DNA of 36,810 nt from DTU036 sp964346475 (GCA_964346475.1 CAYFUM010000015.1:1-36810), one strand, 5' to 3'; counted from the first letter of the stretch, positions 15,642 through 24,572 are shown. A program made the numbers and translations. Notes: generated from the sequence alone by a model not told the origin.

Positions 15642-16250
15642 CTACCATCCACCAGCCGGTAGGTGTCTATAGATAAGAAAGACCTCCCTCTCATCATCCT
15701 CCCAGGCCAGAGGAACCCTAAGAACCCTCTCAAAACTAGTGTGTTTTTCTAAAAAATACTTATACTCGACATAGGGATAGTAGAGGATTATAAAGGCCTC
15801 CCTATCCTTTTTTTCCAGGGATGCTTCAATATTTTCCACAACCTTTTTAAAGATCCTTACCGAAAATGGATTGAAGAAGTAAAAGATATCCTCATCGTAG
15901 GGAAGGTAGTCCTCCACTGAGGTCCAGATAAAGTTAAAGGGGGAGATCTCTAGAGCCTTCCTCTGGAGATAGGCCTCTTCATTTTTCTTTAGGTCATTAT
16001 AGGTTTCCATCTGTAATTCCAGACCCGTAGCAGCTAGTCCAAATTTATCATGAAGATAAAAGCTAACCCTCCCCCTACCACAACCAAAATCCACCAGCTT
16101 ACGTTCCTTTTCCAGAGGGAACATATAGGCAAGTTCCTGGAGTGCCCTATAGGGGGTAGATTCAGTCCTATAGTAGTCTGGCTCATCCTCCCACTCCCTA
16201 TAGCCCCCCGTCTCTATTCCCAGCCTACTATCATGGTAATCATCTATCAT
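15642..16250 (-). CDS. Class I SAM-dependent methyltransferase-like protein
   Basis: This 202-residue protein has the SAM-binding motif I in KLVDFGCGRGRVSFYL (51-66), followed by an acidic strand end (TGLELQ). The middle carries YFFNPFSVRIFKKV, as seen in small uncharacterised methyltransferases. GGAGAAAATA precedes the ATG. It stands alone between ald and an M20 peptidase. The substrate cannot be told. Confidence 0.8.
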   Translation of the reverse strand: MIDDYHDSRLGIETGGYREWEDEPDYYRTESTPYRALQELAYMFPLEKERKLVDFGCGRGRVSFYLHDKFGLAATGLELQMETYNDLKKNEEAYLQRKALEISPFNFIWTSVEDYLPYDEDIFYFFNPFSVRIFKKVVENIEASLEKKDREAFIILYYPYVEYKYFLEKHTSFERVLRVPLAWEDDEREVFLIYRHLPAGGW

Positions 16251-16373
16251 TATTTTCTCCTAGACAAGTTTTTCCATTATATATTTTTTGATCCAGCCAG
16301 GCCCAATAGGCTGCTAACCGCGCTAAAGCCTGAGCACAGAAGAAAAAAGCGCATAGAAAGGAGCTGGTTTTGA

Positions 16374-17696
16374 CTAGACATTATCCCCTTCCATTTCTAT
16401 TAGGTCCCTATAAAATTCCACCATCCTCTTTAGGTTATCAAGGGAAATAAACTCTCCCCGTCCATGAATCCTGGACAGGTCATCGGGGTTTAATTTAAAG
16501 GGTGAAAACCTGTAGCTATTCTCAACTAGATCACTATAGTGCCTGCTATCTGTCCCACCACTGACCAGATAGGGACTTATTACAGTAGCAGGGAAGTGTT
16601 TTCTTATAAGTGACTCTAGCTGCATATAAAACCTGCTTTTAAATGATGAATCCTTGGACCCCTCCTGCCTCTTTAGAACATCCACTTTAAAGTCATGGGG
16701 AAAGGAGTAGAACCAGGCCATGATTTCCTCAAAGCGCTCCCCTGGCAGAATCCGAATATTAGCTATACATGATGCCTCCCTGGGAAGGACATTATGGGCC
16801 TCTCCAGAGTCAGTCATGGTAAAGGCAACGGTGGTCCTTATCATAGAGGCAGTTTGCTTATCCTTCTCCATAATCCTCTTTAGAATAAAGAAGTAACGAC
16901 TGGGATCAGCCAAAATATGGCTTTCAATACCACTTTTATATTTAGACATATTTTTTAACATGGCCTCCACCGTGGGAATAAGCCTGGCTGGCCTAGGGCT
17001 ATTTTCTACATCTTTAATAAAGCTTGCCATCTTACCAATGCTGGTGCTCCTTGGTGGTGTTGATGAGTGTCCCTCATCACCATAGAAGGTAAACTTAAGA
17101 GCACTGCTGCCCTTTTCTGCCAGTCCCAACACGGCAACATCTTCTTTTATACCTAAAACTTCACCAGGACTAACGGCTCCTCCTTCATCAAGGACAATTT
17201 CAAATTTAATGCCCTCTTCCTTATAGTATTCCGCTAGCCTTGCTGCTCCCCTTGCTCCTCCGACTTCCTCATCATATCCAAAGGCAAAATAAATATCTCT
17301 TTTTGGCTTAAACCCCCGGTCTAAGAGCTTTTCCATGGCTTCTAGTAGAGCTATAAGGGAAGCCTTATCATCCACTGCTCCCCTGCCCCAGATTTTTCCT
17401 TCATCTACATAACCAGAAAAGGGGGCATGGGGCCAGCCCTCTTCTTCCTTGGCAGGTACAACATCGTAGTGGGCAATAAAAAGATAGGGCTTCTTACTAG
17501 CATCACTACCTCTTAGCCTCATAGTCAGGTTATACCCATCTATCCTCTGGTGCTCCATCTTTTCAAAGGATAGAGGAAAACTCTTCTCAAGAAAATCTAA
17601 AAACCCTGAAAATTCCTCATAGTCAAACCTATCATAGTCACTGTGGGAAACAGTCTTGTACTGGATGGCTCTACTTAAAATTTCTACCACTCTCAT
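16374..17696 (-). CDS. M20-family metallopeptidase (carboxypeptidase S/PM20D1 type)
   Basis: This 440-residue two-zinc M20 hydrolase has the full set of motifs: H76 in IAHYDVVP, D109 in GRGAVDDKAS, E143/E144 in GYDEEVGG, D170 in VLDEGGAV, and a final histidine in GGTDSRHYS. The large insert with a lid domain fits the carboxypeptidase S and PM20D1 branch, which cleaves N-acyl amino acids or short peptides. A TAGAGGAGG site precedes the ATG. It is monocistronic with its own promoter. It is a different subfamily from the AbgB-like enzyme earlier in the window. Confidence 0.88.
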   Translation of the reverse strand: MRVVEILSRAIQYKTVSHSDYDRFDYEEFSGFLDFLEKSFPLSFEKMEHQRIDGYNLTMRLRGSDASKKPYLFIAHYDVVPAKEEEGWPHAPFSGYVDEGKIWGRGAVDDKASLIALLEAMEKLLDRGFKPKRDIYFAFGYDEEVGGARGAARLAEYYKEEGIKFEIVLDEGGAVSPGEVLGIKEDVAVLGLAEKGSSALKFTFYGDEGHSSTPPRSTSIGKMASFIKDVENSPRPARLIPTVEAMLKNMSKYKSGIESHILADPSRYFFILKRIMEKDKQTASMIRTTVAFTMTDSGEAHNVLPREASCIANIRILPGERFEEIMAWFYSFPHDFKVDVLKRQEGSKDSSFKSRFYMQLESLIRKHFPATVISPYLVSGGTDSRHYSDLVENSYRFSPFKLNPDDLSRIHGRGEFISLDNLKRMVEFYRDLIEMEGDNV

Positions 17697-17723
17697 TAGC
17701 TACCTCCTCTAGCTTTTAAACCT

Positions 17724-17752
17724 ATAATATCACTAAAAGAGATGGGCTTCAA
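17724..17752 (-). promoter_or_regulatory. Promoter of the M20 peptidase gene
   Basis: On the minus strand, TTGAAG (17747-17752), a 17-base spacer and TATTAT (17724-17729), about 30 bases before the start codon. The -35 box abuts the T run of the preceding terminator. Confidence 0.6.
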
Positions 17753-17774
17753 AAAAACGCCATAAAAGACGTTT
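17751..17774 (-). terminator. Terminator of the IclR gene
   Basis: Arms AAACGCC (17755-17761) and GACGTTT (17768-17774), with one wobble pair in the minus-strand RNA, followed there by seven T. It lies about 40 bases past the IclR stop. Confidence 0.6.
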
Positions 17775-17811
17775 TTATCTATCCTCATTTTTTAATTCCA
17801 GCCTATACTGG

Positions 17812-18606
17812 CTATATTCTACTGGTAAAGTCCCCTAGATAGGCGGAGGCCTCGGCAGCAATAGCCTTGGTGATGGCTATCCACTCCGCCATGTCTTTCT
17901 TTTTAAACCTCTCCTTGGGACCAGAAATTGATATGCAGGCCAGGATTAATCCATCGGGGCCAAAAATCGGAGCTCCTATACACCTGACACCCAGTTCTCT
18001 CTCCTCATCATCGGTCCCATAACCCTGAAACCTTATCTCCTCCAAGGCCTGTAAAAGTTCCCCCTTATCTACAATGGTCTTAGAAGTAAATTCCCTTAAG
18101 TCCATAGTCTCAAGAAGCTGTCGCTGCCTATACTCAGGCTGATAGGCCAGGAGGATTTTTCCAGCACCGGTACAGTGGAGGGGGGCTGTAGCTCCAATTT
18201 GGGTGAACATTTTTAGTAGGTATTCACTTTCCTCCTGGGCAATATAGAGGATCCTATTACCCTCAAGTACAGTAAGATTGGCTGTCTCTCCAGTTTCTTC
18301 CCTGAGCTTTCTTAAAAAGGGTCTGAGGACTTGGGCAAGCTGGTTCTGGCTGTAGGCTCTAGTACCAATTCGCCAGAGCTTGAGCCCCAGTCTGTATTTC
18401 TTTGTACTAGGATCCTGATTTATAATCTCCAGCTCCTTCAGGGTATTAAGTAGGTGAAAGGTTCCGCTTACTCCACTATCAAGGGCGGCACTTATCTCAC
18501 TTACCCCTAGCTCCTGGCCAGACTGGGAGAGTAAATCAATCAAGGCAAAGGCCTTTTCAACAGATTTAATTGTTTTTTTAGCCCTACTCTTTTTTTCCAA
18601 GTCCAT
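17812..18606 (-). CDS. IclR-family transcriptional regulator
   Basis: This 264-residue protein has an N-terminal winged helix-turn-helix (residues about 12-70, with KSVEKAFALIDLLSQSG and LGVSEISAALDSGVSGTFHLL) and a C-terminal effector domain with LHCTGAGKILLAY and RELGVRCIGAPIF, both typical of IclR. It lies after the GntP permease gene, beyond a hairpin, and probably controls the aminotransferase/cupin/GntP operon. Palindromes at that operon's promoter are candidate operators. Expression could come from readthrough, as no clear promoter of its own is seen in the 60-base gap. Confidence 0.93.
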   Translation of the reverse strand: MDLEKKSRAKKTIKSVEKAFALIDLLSQSGQELGVSEISAALDSGVSGTFHLLNTLKELEIINQDPSTKKYRLGLKLWRIGTRAYSQNQLAQVLRPFLRKLREETGETANLTVLEGNRILYIAQEESEYLLKMFTQIGATAPLHCTGAGKILLAYQPEYRQRQLLETMDLREFTSKTIVDKGELLQALEEIRFQGYGTDDEERELGVRCIGAPIFGPDGLILACISISGPKERFKKKDMAEWIAITKAIAAEASAYLGDFTSRI

Positions 18607-18625
18607 AAAATAATCCTTTCTTTTT

Positions 18626-18655
18626 AAAACAAGCCATTAGATTCTAATGGCTTGT
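18626..18655 (-). terminator. Hairpin between gntP and iclR
   Basis: A perfect 12-bp stem ACAAGCCATTAG/CTAATGGCTTGT (18629-18640 and 18644-18655), followed on the minus strand by TTTTAAAAAG. The imperfect T run suggests partial termination, leaving a lower level of IclR message. Confidence 0.7.
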
Positions 18656-18666
18656 TACTGTGCTTC

Positions 18667-20025
18667 TTAGAAGAAGAAGGACATTCCCCAGACTACAGCC
18701 ATGGCAGCTATACTACCAAGGGCCGAGGGTATTGACACTAAATCATAGCCCTGTCTCATGGGAAGGTCATCATTAGCCTTTAGCACCACCCAGAAGTGGC
18801 TAGCATTGGCGTGATAGAAGAAGGATGAACCTGCTGCTATAGCCAGGGCTGCAATTACTGGTGAGAGGCCCAGTGCAGGCATCAGTGGTAGAACTATTGC
18901 CGAGCCAGTAAGCAGGGAAACAGTTGCTGATCCATTTGAAACTGAGAGCAGAACCGATATTAGGAAGGGCACAAATACCGGTGGTAGTGCTGTTTGTGCA
19001 ATTAGATTTCCAAGATAGGTTCCTACTCCTGAGGCTTTTAAAACCCCTCCGAAGGCTCCAGCTGCTCCTGTTGCAATGATAATAAAACCTGACTGTTCAA
19101 CGGATTTTGTAAACCATTCATTCATGCTATCAAGGCTTAGCCTTTCTTTATCAAGAAATAGGGCTAATACCACACCTACACTAAGTGCAAAGATTGGGTG
19201 GCCTATAAAGTTTAGCAGGGGTACAATGCCGGCACCCTCATCAATAAGTAGAACTCCAAAGGAGTTTAAGCAGATCAGTAAAACTGGAACAAGAATGCTA
19301 CCAAAGGCTAGGGCGGCACTAGGCAGAGGTTTTCCATCGGGTGAAGATAGGGTAAAATCCCCTTCCTCGGCGGTCTCAACATTTGCAACTTGGCCTAGTT
19401 CAGGATATTTTTCCAGCATCCTCTTACTTCCACAATACCAGGAAGCTACGGCGGTATAGGCTAGGGAAGATATAAGGCCAAGGCCTATCATTAGGCCCAG
19501 GTCTGCGCCAAGGGTCCCCGCAGCTGCAATCGGGCCAGGTGTAGGTGGCACCATGGTGTGGGTGGCCAGAATACCGGCATTAAGTGCTCCTAGAAGCGCT
19601 ATAAGGGGAATACCACCACGGGCAGATAGAGCTCTTGCCACAGGCGACATAATTACTATGGCTGAGTCACTAAAGACTGGGATAGACACCAGGTAGCCTG
19701 TTATAGCCATGGCTAGCTTGGAGTTTTTCCTGCCAACCCACTTGAGTATGGTGTTGGCCAGTACCAGGGCCCCACCTGTATCTTCGAGGATTACACCTAT
19801 GGCACAGCCCAGGATAATAACAATACCTATGTTTCCTATAGTTGAGCCAAATCCACTCATAACCAGGGGAAAGACCTCTGGTAATGAAAAGCCAAAGCCC
19901 AAAGCACCTAGAATAGCGATGAGTACCAGCGCGTAGAAGGGATGCATTTTGTAGCGCATAATCAGTAGAATTAAACCGATTAGGCAGGCCAACATCACAA
20001 TCAAAGAACCAAAACCAGCTTCCAT
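18667..20025 (-). CDS. GntP-family permease
   Basis: This 452-residue protein with about 12 or more membrane segments is typical of GntP (gluconate:H+ symporter) permeases. Recognisable are GGALVLANTILKWVGRK, SIPVFSDSAIVIMSP and the conserved PPTPGPIAAAGTLGADLG loop. GntP relatives carry gluconate, glycerate-like hydroxy acids or D-serine. It is last in an operon with two class V aminotransferases and a cupin, so a hydroxy or amino acid related to serine, glycerate or glyoxylate is a fair guess, but no kinase or dehydrogenase for gluconate is present. GGAG lies upstream of the ATG. Confidence 0.92.
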   Translation of the reverse strand: MEAGFGSLIVMLACLIGLILLIMRYKMHPFYALVLIAILGALGFGFSLPEVFPLVMSGFGSTIGNIGIVIILGCAIGVILEDTGGALVLANTILKWVGRKNSKLAMAITGYLVSIPVFSDSAIVIMSPVARALSARGGIPLIALLGALNAGILATHTMVPPTPGPIAAAGTLGADLGLMIGLGLISSLAYTAVASWYCGSKRMLEKYPELGQVANVETAEEGDFTLSSPDGKPLPSAALAFGSILVPVLLICLNSFGVLLIDEGAGIVPLLNFIGHPIFALSVGVVLALFLDKERLSLDSMNEWFTKSVEQSGFIIIATGAAGAFGGVLKASGVGTYLGNLIAQTALPPVFVPFLISVLLSVSNGSATVSLLTGSAIVLPLMPALGLSPVIAALAIAAGSSFFYHANASHFWVVLKANDDLPMRQGYDLVSIPSALGSIAAMAVVWGMSFFF

Positions 20026-20093
20026 AATATAATTTTCTCCATTCTTTTATTTTAAATCCCTTAGGATTTAGGGTAAGGTTTAATTGGTAAAAA

Positions 20094-20447
20094 TTACTTA
20101 TCAAAGAGGATAAGAGCTATATACTCTAGATCCTCATCACCAACATTCTCAATGGCATGGCCACAGCCATTGGCTGTAAATATGACATCTCCTGGCTCCA
20201 GGAAATGATGACTGCCATCATCTTCTGTTACCATGGCTTTTCCTTTTAATATATAGTAATTTTCAAAATCTCCTTCATGGACGTGAAAACCAATGGAGCT
20301 ACCTGGGCTTAGGATACTCTTTGCAAAGAGCCTTCCTGTGCCACAAGCATCTTCTTTATCAAGAAAATGTTCTAGCCTAACTTCACCTTTGCCACCAAGA
20401 AACTCTTTATTTACGACTCTTTTTAACTCATGATTTCTTTTAATCAT
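20094..20447 (-). CDS. Small cupin-domain protein
   Basis: This 117-residue single cupin has motif 1 G-x-H55-x-H57-x4-E62-x6-G and motif 2 PGD (86-88) with H97, so the metal site is complete. Such proteins can be isomerases, dioxygenases or sugar/keto-acid binding proteins. The ATG at 20445-20447 is chosen over an in-frame TTG two codons upstream because GGGAG lies seven bases before it. It sits 13 bases after the aminotransferase gene and before the permease, in the same operon. The reaction is unknown. Confidence 0.85.
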   Translation of the reverse strand: MIKRNHELKRVVNKEFLGGKGEVRLEHFLDKEDACGTGRLFAKSILSPGSSIGFHVHEGDFENYYILKGKAMVTEDDGSHHFLEPGDVIFTANGCGHAIENVGDEDLEYIALILFDK

Positions 20448-20460
20448 TAACAACTCCCTA

Positions 20461-21606
20461 TTATTTTAATAGTTCACTTAGTAGAGTAGTTACGCCCGCA
20501 CCTAGTTTGTCAGTTTTTCCAAGTCTATAAAGGGTTCTCTCGATAGCTGCTATAGAAGAGACCAGGTCATGGCTATCAATATTACCCATGTGTCCCAGCC
20601 TAAACATCTTGCCAGCATAGTCACCCAAGCCTCCAGCTACTACTGCCCCTTCTTCTGCCAGTAGAGCTCTGAACTCTGCATCGTCAATACCTTCAGGATA
20701 GATGGCATTGGATAGGGTTACCGCCCTGACATCTTTTTGAGCTAGAAGGGTAAAGCCCATGGCTTCAAGAGCTGCCTGCATAGCCCTGGCATTCTTCCTA
20801 TGCCTGTCGTAGCGATTCTCCACTCCCTCTTCCTTGATTAGCCTTACAGATTCTTTAAGGGCCCAGAGCATGTTAACTGCAGGAGTAGCGAAGTATTTTG
20901 AAGTATCCTTCATGATAGGTAGCCATTTATCAAAATCAATGTAGTATTCAGCAATTCTGCCTATTTCTGCTTTTCTTTCCATAGCTCTCCTACTGGCCCA
21001 TACAATAGCAAGACCTGGAGCAACACCAAAGGCTTTTTGAGTACCTGTAAGCAGGACATCTATATTCATCTCATCCATGTACTCCGGCTCAGCAGCAGTA
21101 GAGCAAACCCCATCTACTATATAGATAAGCTCTGGATATTCCTTTACAAGCTCTCCTATCTCAGCAATTGGAGCCTTAACGCCAGTGGAGGTATCCACAT
21201 GGGTGACTGTCATAGCCTGATAGTCTTTTTCCTTAAGCTTGGCAGCAATTTCTTCCACTGGTACAATCTGGCCCCAGGGGCTTTTTAAAACGTCGACATT
21301 TATTCCCTTTCTTTCTGCAAGCTCGATAAAGCGATCACCAAAGAAACCATGGGAAACTATAAGTAGGTTGTCTCCTGCCTTAACAGTGTTGGATAGGCCC
21401 ATTTCCATGGCCATGGTTCCTGTACCAGCAACCACAAAAACCTCTCCATCGTTCTTCCAAATGCTATTTAGGTCATCCAGTAGCTCTCTAAAATCCCTTA
21501 CAAAATCAGGATCTCCAAAGGCCACAGTGTCTCTTCCCATTTCATCCTGAATTGAACGTACAACAGGTGTTGGTCCTGGGATACAAACTAGTTTTCTGTT
21601 TTTCAT
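20461..21606 (-). CDS. Class V aminotransferase (alanine/serine-glyoxylate type), first paralogue
   Basis: This 381-residue fold-type I PLP enzyme resembles alanine-glyoxylate and serine-pyruvate aminotransferases. The PLP lysine is K191 in TGTQKAFG, the ring-binding aspartate D165 in YIVDGVCST, and the N-terminal PGPTPV binding loop is present. It is second in an operon whose first gene is another, diverged enzyme of the same family with its own intact lysine. The two probably use different amino donors or acceptors, or form a heteromer. The substrate is not readable from sequence. Confidence 0.92.
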   Translation of the reverse strand: MKNRKLVCIPGPTPVVRSIQDEMGRDTVAFGDPDFVRDFRELLDDLNSIWKNDGEVFVVAGTGTMAMEMGLSNTVKAGDNLLIVSHGFFGDRFIELAERKGINVDVLKSPWGQIVPVEEIAAKLKEKDYQAMTVTHVDTSTGVKAPIAEIGELVKEYPELIYIVDGVCSTAAEPEYMDEMNIDVLLTGTQKAFGVAPGLAIVWASRRAMERKAEIGRIAEYYIDFDKWLPIMKDTSKYFATPAVNMLWALKESVRLIKEEGVENRYDRHRKNARAMQAALEAMGFTLLAQKDVRAVTLSNAIYPEGIDDAEFRALLAEEGAVVAGGLGDYAGKMFRLGHMGNIDSHDLVSSIAAIERTLYRLGKTDKLGAGVTTLLSELLK

Positions 21607-21632
21607 TATTCTCCTTCTTTCTTTTTATAGTC

Positions 21633-22694
21633 TTATTTGATTTCTGCCAAGGCTTCTAGGAAACGATCTACATCTTCTTTGAAGACATAACCCATGGTGC
21701 CAACTCTAAAGACATCTTCGTCAATGGGTGCCAGGCCTGTGTTCACTACCACACCTCTTTTTCCCAGTTCTTCTACAATCATCTTGGCCTTGCCAGGTGC
21801 ATAGATGGCTGTTAGGGTCCTTGAAGCACGGTTTTCATCCTTGGGAAAGATATCGTATCCAAGACTTCTTATTCCATCAATTATTGCCTGGGTGTTTTCT
21901 TCATGTCGCCTATAGACCTTATCGAGACCCTCTTCAAAAATCATTTTAAGGGCTTCGTCCACAGCAAATACGTTGTAGACAGCAGGGGTGTTGGGGGTCT
22001 GATTCTTAGAATAAAAGGCTTTAGCCTTATTAAGATCAAAGTAAAATTTGGGGATATTGGAAGTCTCAGTTGCCTTCCAGGCTTTTTCATTTAGTGCTAT
22101 GAAGGCAAGACCTGCTGGTACCATTAGGGCCTTTTGAGAACTGGAGAGTAAAACATCTATCTTCCACTCATCCATCTTCATTTCAAGGCCGCCTGCGCCA
22201 CTGACAGAATCAGTAATGAGCAGGGTATCAGTATCCTTCAGGGCTTCACCAAAGGCCTGAAGATCATTGTAGACCCCTGTTGCACTCTCATTGTGAATTA
22301 TAAAAACTCCCTTGGTTTCAGGGCCAACGTGACTCATAACTCTTTCAACATCGGCAGCTTCACCGAGTTCGTAGTTTATTCTTTTTACCTTGAGATTATA
22401 GGCCTCTGCCATGGCTGCAAATTGGGCAGAAAACATACCCAGAACAGGCACAACAACCTCATCACCAAAGGAAAAGCAATTCTGAATTGCAGCTTCCATT
22501 GCTCCAGTTCCAGAGGAAGTAAGTAGGTAGACTTCATTTTCTGTTCCAAAAACCTTCTTAAGACCAGCGCTGACTCTCTCTTGTATTTCACAGTAGGCTG
22601 GGCTTCTATGGGATATAGACTTTCTGTTCATAGCGTCCAAGACTCTTTGTGGTACGGCTGTGGGGCCAACCATCATGACAACTTCTTTTTTCAT
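21633..22694 (-). CDS. Class V aminotransferase (alanine/serine-glyoxylate type), second paralogue
   Basis: This 353-residue PLP enzyme is the first gene of the operon. The lysine is K188 in SSSQKALM, the aspartate D162 in LITDSVSGAGG, and the glycine-rich phosphate site is LLTSSGTGAMEAAI (57-70). The N terminus MVGPTAVPQRVLDAM is typical of the alanine-glyoxylate group. AAAGGAGAGACT precedes the ATG. A near-consensus promoter with palindromes lies upstream. It diverges clearly from its neighbour, so duplication was followed by specialisation or both were acquired. Confidence 0.92.
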   Translation of the reverse strand: MKKEVVMMVGPTAVPQRVLDAMNRKSISHRSPAYCEIQERVSAGLKKVFGTENEVYLLTSSGTGAMEAAIQNCFSFGDEVVVPVLGMFSAQFAAMAEAYNLKVKRINYELGEAADVERVMSHVGPETKGVFIIHNESATGVYNDLQAFGEALKDTDTLLITDSVSGAGGLEMKMDEWKIDVLLSSSQKALMVPAGLAFIALNEKAWKATETSNIPKFYFDLNKAKAFYSKNQTPNTPAVYNVFAVDEALKMIFEEGLDKVYRRHEENTQAIIDGIRSLGYDIFPKDENRASRTLTAIYAPGKAKMIVEELGKRGVVVNTGLAPIDEDVFRVGTMGYVFKEDVDRFLEALAEIK

Positions 22695-22704
22695 AGTCTC
22701 TCCT

Positions 22705-22721
22705 TTTTACTAATAGTAAAA
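22705..22721. promoter_or_regulatory. Candidate IclR operator in the leader of the aminotransferase operon
   Basis: A perfect inverted repeat TTTTACT (22705-22711) / AGTAAAA (22715-22721) with a three-base centre lies between the transcription start and the ribosome-binding site. It would suit repression by the IclR protein of the same locus. Confidence 0.45.
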
Positions 22722-22743
22722 GACTTTTATCTTTGTTAAATTA

Positions 22744-22772
22744 ATTCTACTGAAATTTCAAAGTTTTGTCAA
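22744..22772 (-). promoter_or_regulatory. Promoter of the aminotransferase/cupin/GntP operon
   Basis: On the minus strand, a perfect TTGACA (22767-22772), a 17-base spacer and TAGAAT (22744-22749). The spacer contains the 10-bp palindrome TGAAATTTCA (22751-22760), a second candidate operator. Confidence 0.8.
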
Positions 22773-22831
22773 TATTATGCCAGGTAATATTTTTTTATTT
22801 ATTCTTGCCGATTTTTAACATCCAATAAAAT

Positions 22832-22860
22832 AAAAAAGCTGCCAGACTAATCTAGCAGCT
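22832..22860 (-). terminator. Terminator of hcp
   Basis: Outer arms AGCTGC (22838-22843) and GCAGCT (22855-22860) with further inner pairing, followed on the minus strand by TTTTTTATTTT. It lies ten bases past the Hcp stop. Confidence 0.8.
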
Positions 22861-22870
22861 ATTTAAAATT

Positions 22871-24511
22871 TTATGCAACTGGGAAGAAAATTTTCATATC
22901 CTCTTCTACAGTGGAATTTGGTGCTATTCCAAAGTTTTCAACCAGTACATCCACCACATTGGGACTTAAGAAGGCGGGTAGACTGGGACCTAGATGGATG
23001 TTTTTAACACCCAGAGATAAAAGAGCTAGCAGGACTATAACAGCCTTTTGCTCATACCAGGCGATATTGTAGATAATAGGAAGATCATTTACACTGTCTA
23101 GTTCAAAGATCTCCGCCAGCTTCAGTGCAATTAGAACCAGTGAATAGGAATCATTACACTGGCCTGCATCTAAAACTCTTGGTATACCACCTATATCTCC
23201 CAGGGGTAGTTTATTATACCTGTACTTGGCACAACCAGCCGTTAAAATTACTGAATCCTCTGGTAGGGCCTTAGCAAAGTCACTATAATACTCTCTGCTC
23301 TTGTGGCGGCCATCACAGCCTGCCATTACAACAAACTTTTTAATGGCGCCGTTCTTGATAGCATCGACTACCTTGTCAGCCAGGGCAAAGACCTGGGCAT
23401 GGGCGAAGCCACCAACAATACTTCCCTCTTCAATAAGATCGGGTGCCTTACAGGTCTTAGCAAGTTCGATGATCTCACTAAAGTCCTTGTCTTCACCTAT
23501 CTCTCCAGCGATATGCTTACAGCCTGGATAGCCAGCCATACCAGTGGTATAGAGCTTTTCCTTGTAAGTCTCCTTGGGTGGCACAATGCAGTTAGTGGTC
23601 ATTAGAATGGGACCATTAAAGCTCTCGAATTCTTCTTTTTGTTGCCACCAGGCGTTGCCATAGTTTCCGTAGAAGTTATCATACTTTTTAAAGTAGGGAT
23701 AGTAGTTTGCAGGAAGCATTTCAGAGTGGGTATAGACATCCACACCACTGCCCTGGGTCTGCTCCAGAAGCATTTCCAGGTCTCTTAAATCATGACCTGA
23801 AATAAGTATCCCAGGATTTTTACCCGCATCAATCTTAACTTCTGTAAGTTCAGGATTACCATAGGCCTTGGTATTGGCACCATCTAGAAGGGCCATGCCC
23901 TTAACTCCTGCTGAGCCTGTATCTAAAGTAAGCTGAATCAGCTCCTCCAGACTAGCTCCCCCATCCAGGGTCTTAGTTAGAGCTTTCTGGATAAAAATAT
24001 CCACTTCCTCATCTTCTTTAAGTAAAACATTAGCATGTTTGGTGTAGGCACTAAGCCCCTTAAGCCCATAGACAACTAGTTCCTTAAGGCTTCTTATGTC
24101 TTCATTTTCCTCAGCTAAAACGCTAACTTGATCCCTGGTATCAATCCAGGATTTAGGGTCTTTATTATCCCATAGCGCTGCCTCAGGTAGACCTTCTAAG
24201 CTATCAAGTCTTTTTCTAAGATCTTCCATGGCCTCTATTACCATAAGAGTCCTCTTCTCAAAGGCCTCCTCATCAAAGTTTGCATTGGTAATAGTCATAA
24301 ATAGGTTACCCGTAACCAGATGGTTTATGTCCTTGGAAACTTCTTTTCCTTCTTCTCTCATCCGACTGGCCAGGGCGCTGAGACCCTTGGTAGCCCAAAT
24401 CAAAAAGTCCTGACCATGGGCAAGGCTTGGAGACTTACCGCAGGCCCCAACCCTAGTACAACCTGTATTTCCAATGGCCTCCTGGCACTGGAAACAAAAC
24501 ATTTCAGTCAT
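22871..24511 (-). CDS. hcp: Hybrid cluster protein (hydroxylamine reductase / NO-related)
   Basis: This 546-residue Hcp binds an N-terminal Fe-S cluster through C6, C9, C18 and C24 (C-x2-C-x8-C-x5-C, the form seen in strict anaerobes) and a hybrid Fe-S-O cluster through residues in GHDLRDLE, THSEM, TTNCIVPP, GYPGCKHI, TAGCAKYRYN and WYEQKAV, all visible. It reduces hydroxylamine or nitric oxide and protects against nitrosative stress. It follows an FNR-like gene by 57 bases; that gap holds a perfect FNR box and a plausible -10 box. No hcr reductase partner is next to it. Confidence 0.96.
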   Translation of the reverse strand: MTEMFCFQCQEAIGNTGCTRVGACGKSPSLAHGQDFLIWATKGLSALASRMREEGKEVSKDINHLVTGNLFMTITNANFDEEAFEKRTLMVIEAMEDLRKRLDSLEGLPEAALWDNKDPKSWIDTRDQVSVLAEENEDIRSLKELVVYGLKGLSAYTKHANVLLKEDEEVDIFIQKALTKTLDGGASLEELIQLTLDTGSAGVKGMALLDGANTKAYGNPELTEVKIDAGKNPGILISGHDLRDLEMLLEQTQGSGVDVYTHSEMLPANYYPYFKKYDNFYGNYGNAWWQQKEEFESFNGPILMTTNCIVPPKETYKEKLYTTGMAGYPGCKHIAGEIGEDKDFSEIIELAKTCKAPDLIEEGSIVGGFAHAQVFALADKVVDAIKNGAIKKFVVMAGCDGRHKSREYYSDFAKALPEDSVILTAGCAKYRYNKLPLGDIGGIPRVLDAGQCNDSYSLVLIALKLAEIFELDSVNDLPIIYNIAWYEQKAVIVLLALLSLGVKNIHLGPSLPAFLSPNVVDVLVENFGIAPNSTVEEDMKIFFPVA

Positions 24512-24526
24512 AATTCCTCCTTTTTT

Positions 24527-24539
24527 TTGATATTAACAA
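24527..24539. promoter_or_regulatory. Second, imperfect FNR/CRP-like half-sites before hcp
   Basis: TTGATATTAACAA (minus strand TTGTTAATATCAA) has FNR-like half-sites one base too close. It contains the likely -10 box TAATAT of hcp on the minus strand (24530-24535). A palindrome AATTCGAATT abuts it (24539-24548). Confidence 0.35.
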
Positions 24540-24558
24540 ATTCGAATTATTTTTGTCC

Positions 24559-24572
24559 TTGATTATAATCAA
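24559..24572. promoter_or_regulatory. Perfect FNR box upstream of hcp
   Basis: TTGATTATAATCAA is an exact match to TTGAT-N4-ATCAA and is fully palindromic. It overlaps the stop codon of the FNR-like gene. Its centre lies about 41-42 bases before the start inferred from the TAATAT box at 24530-24535, the classical position for class II activation by FNR. Confidence 0.75.

Noticed and set aside
19670..20104. Minus-strand frame of 144 codons overlapping the GntP gene
   Set aside because: It is an out-of-frame reading of the permease gene; the permease frame has family motifs and a good start.
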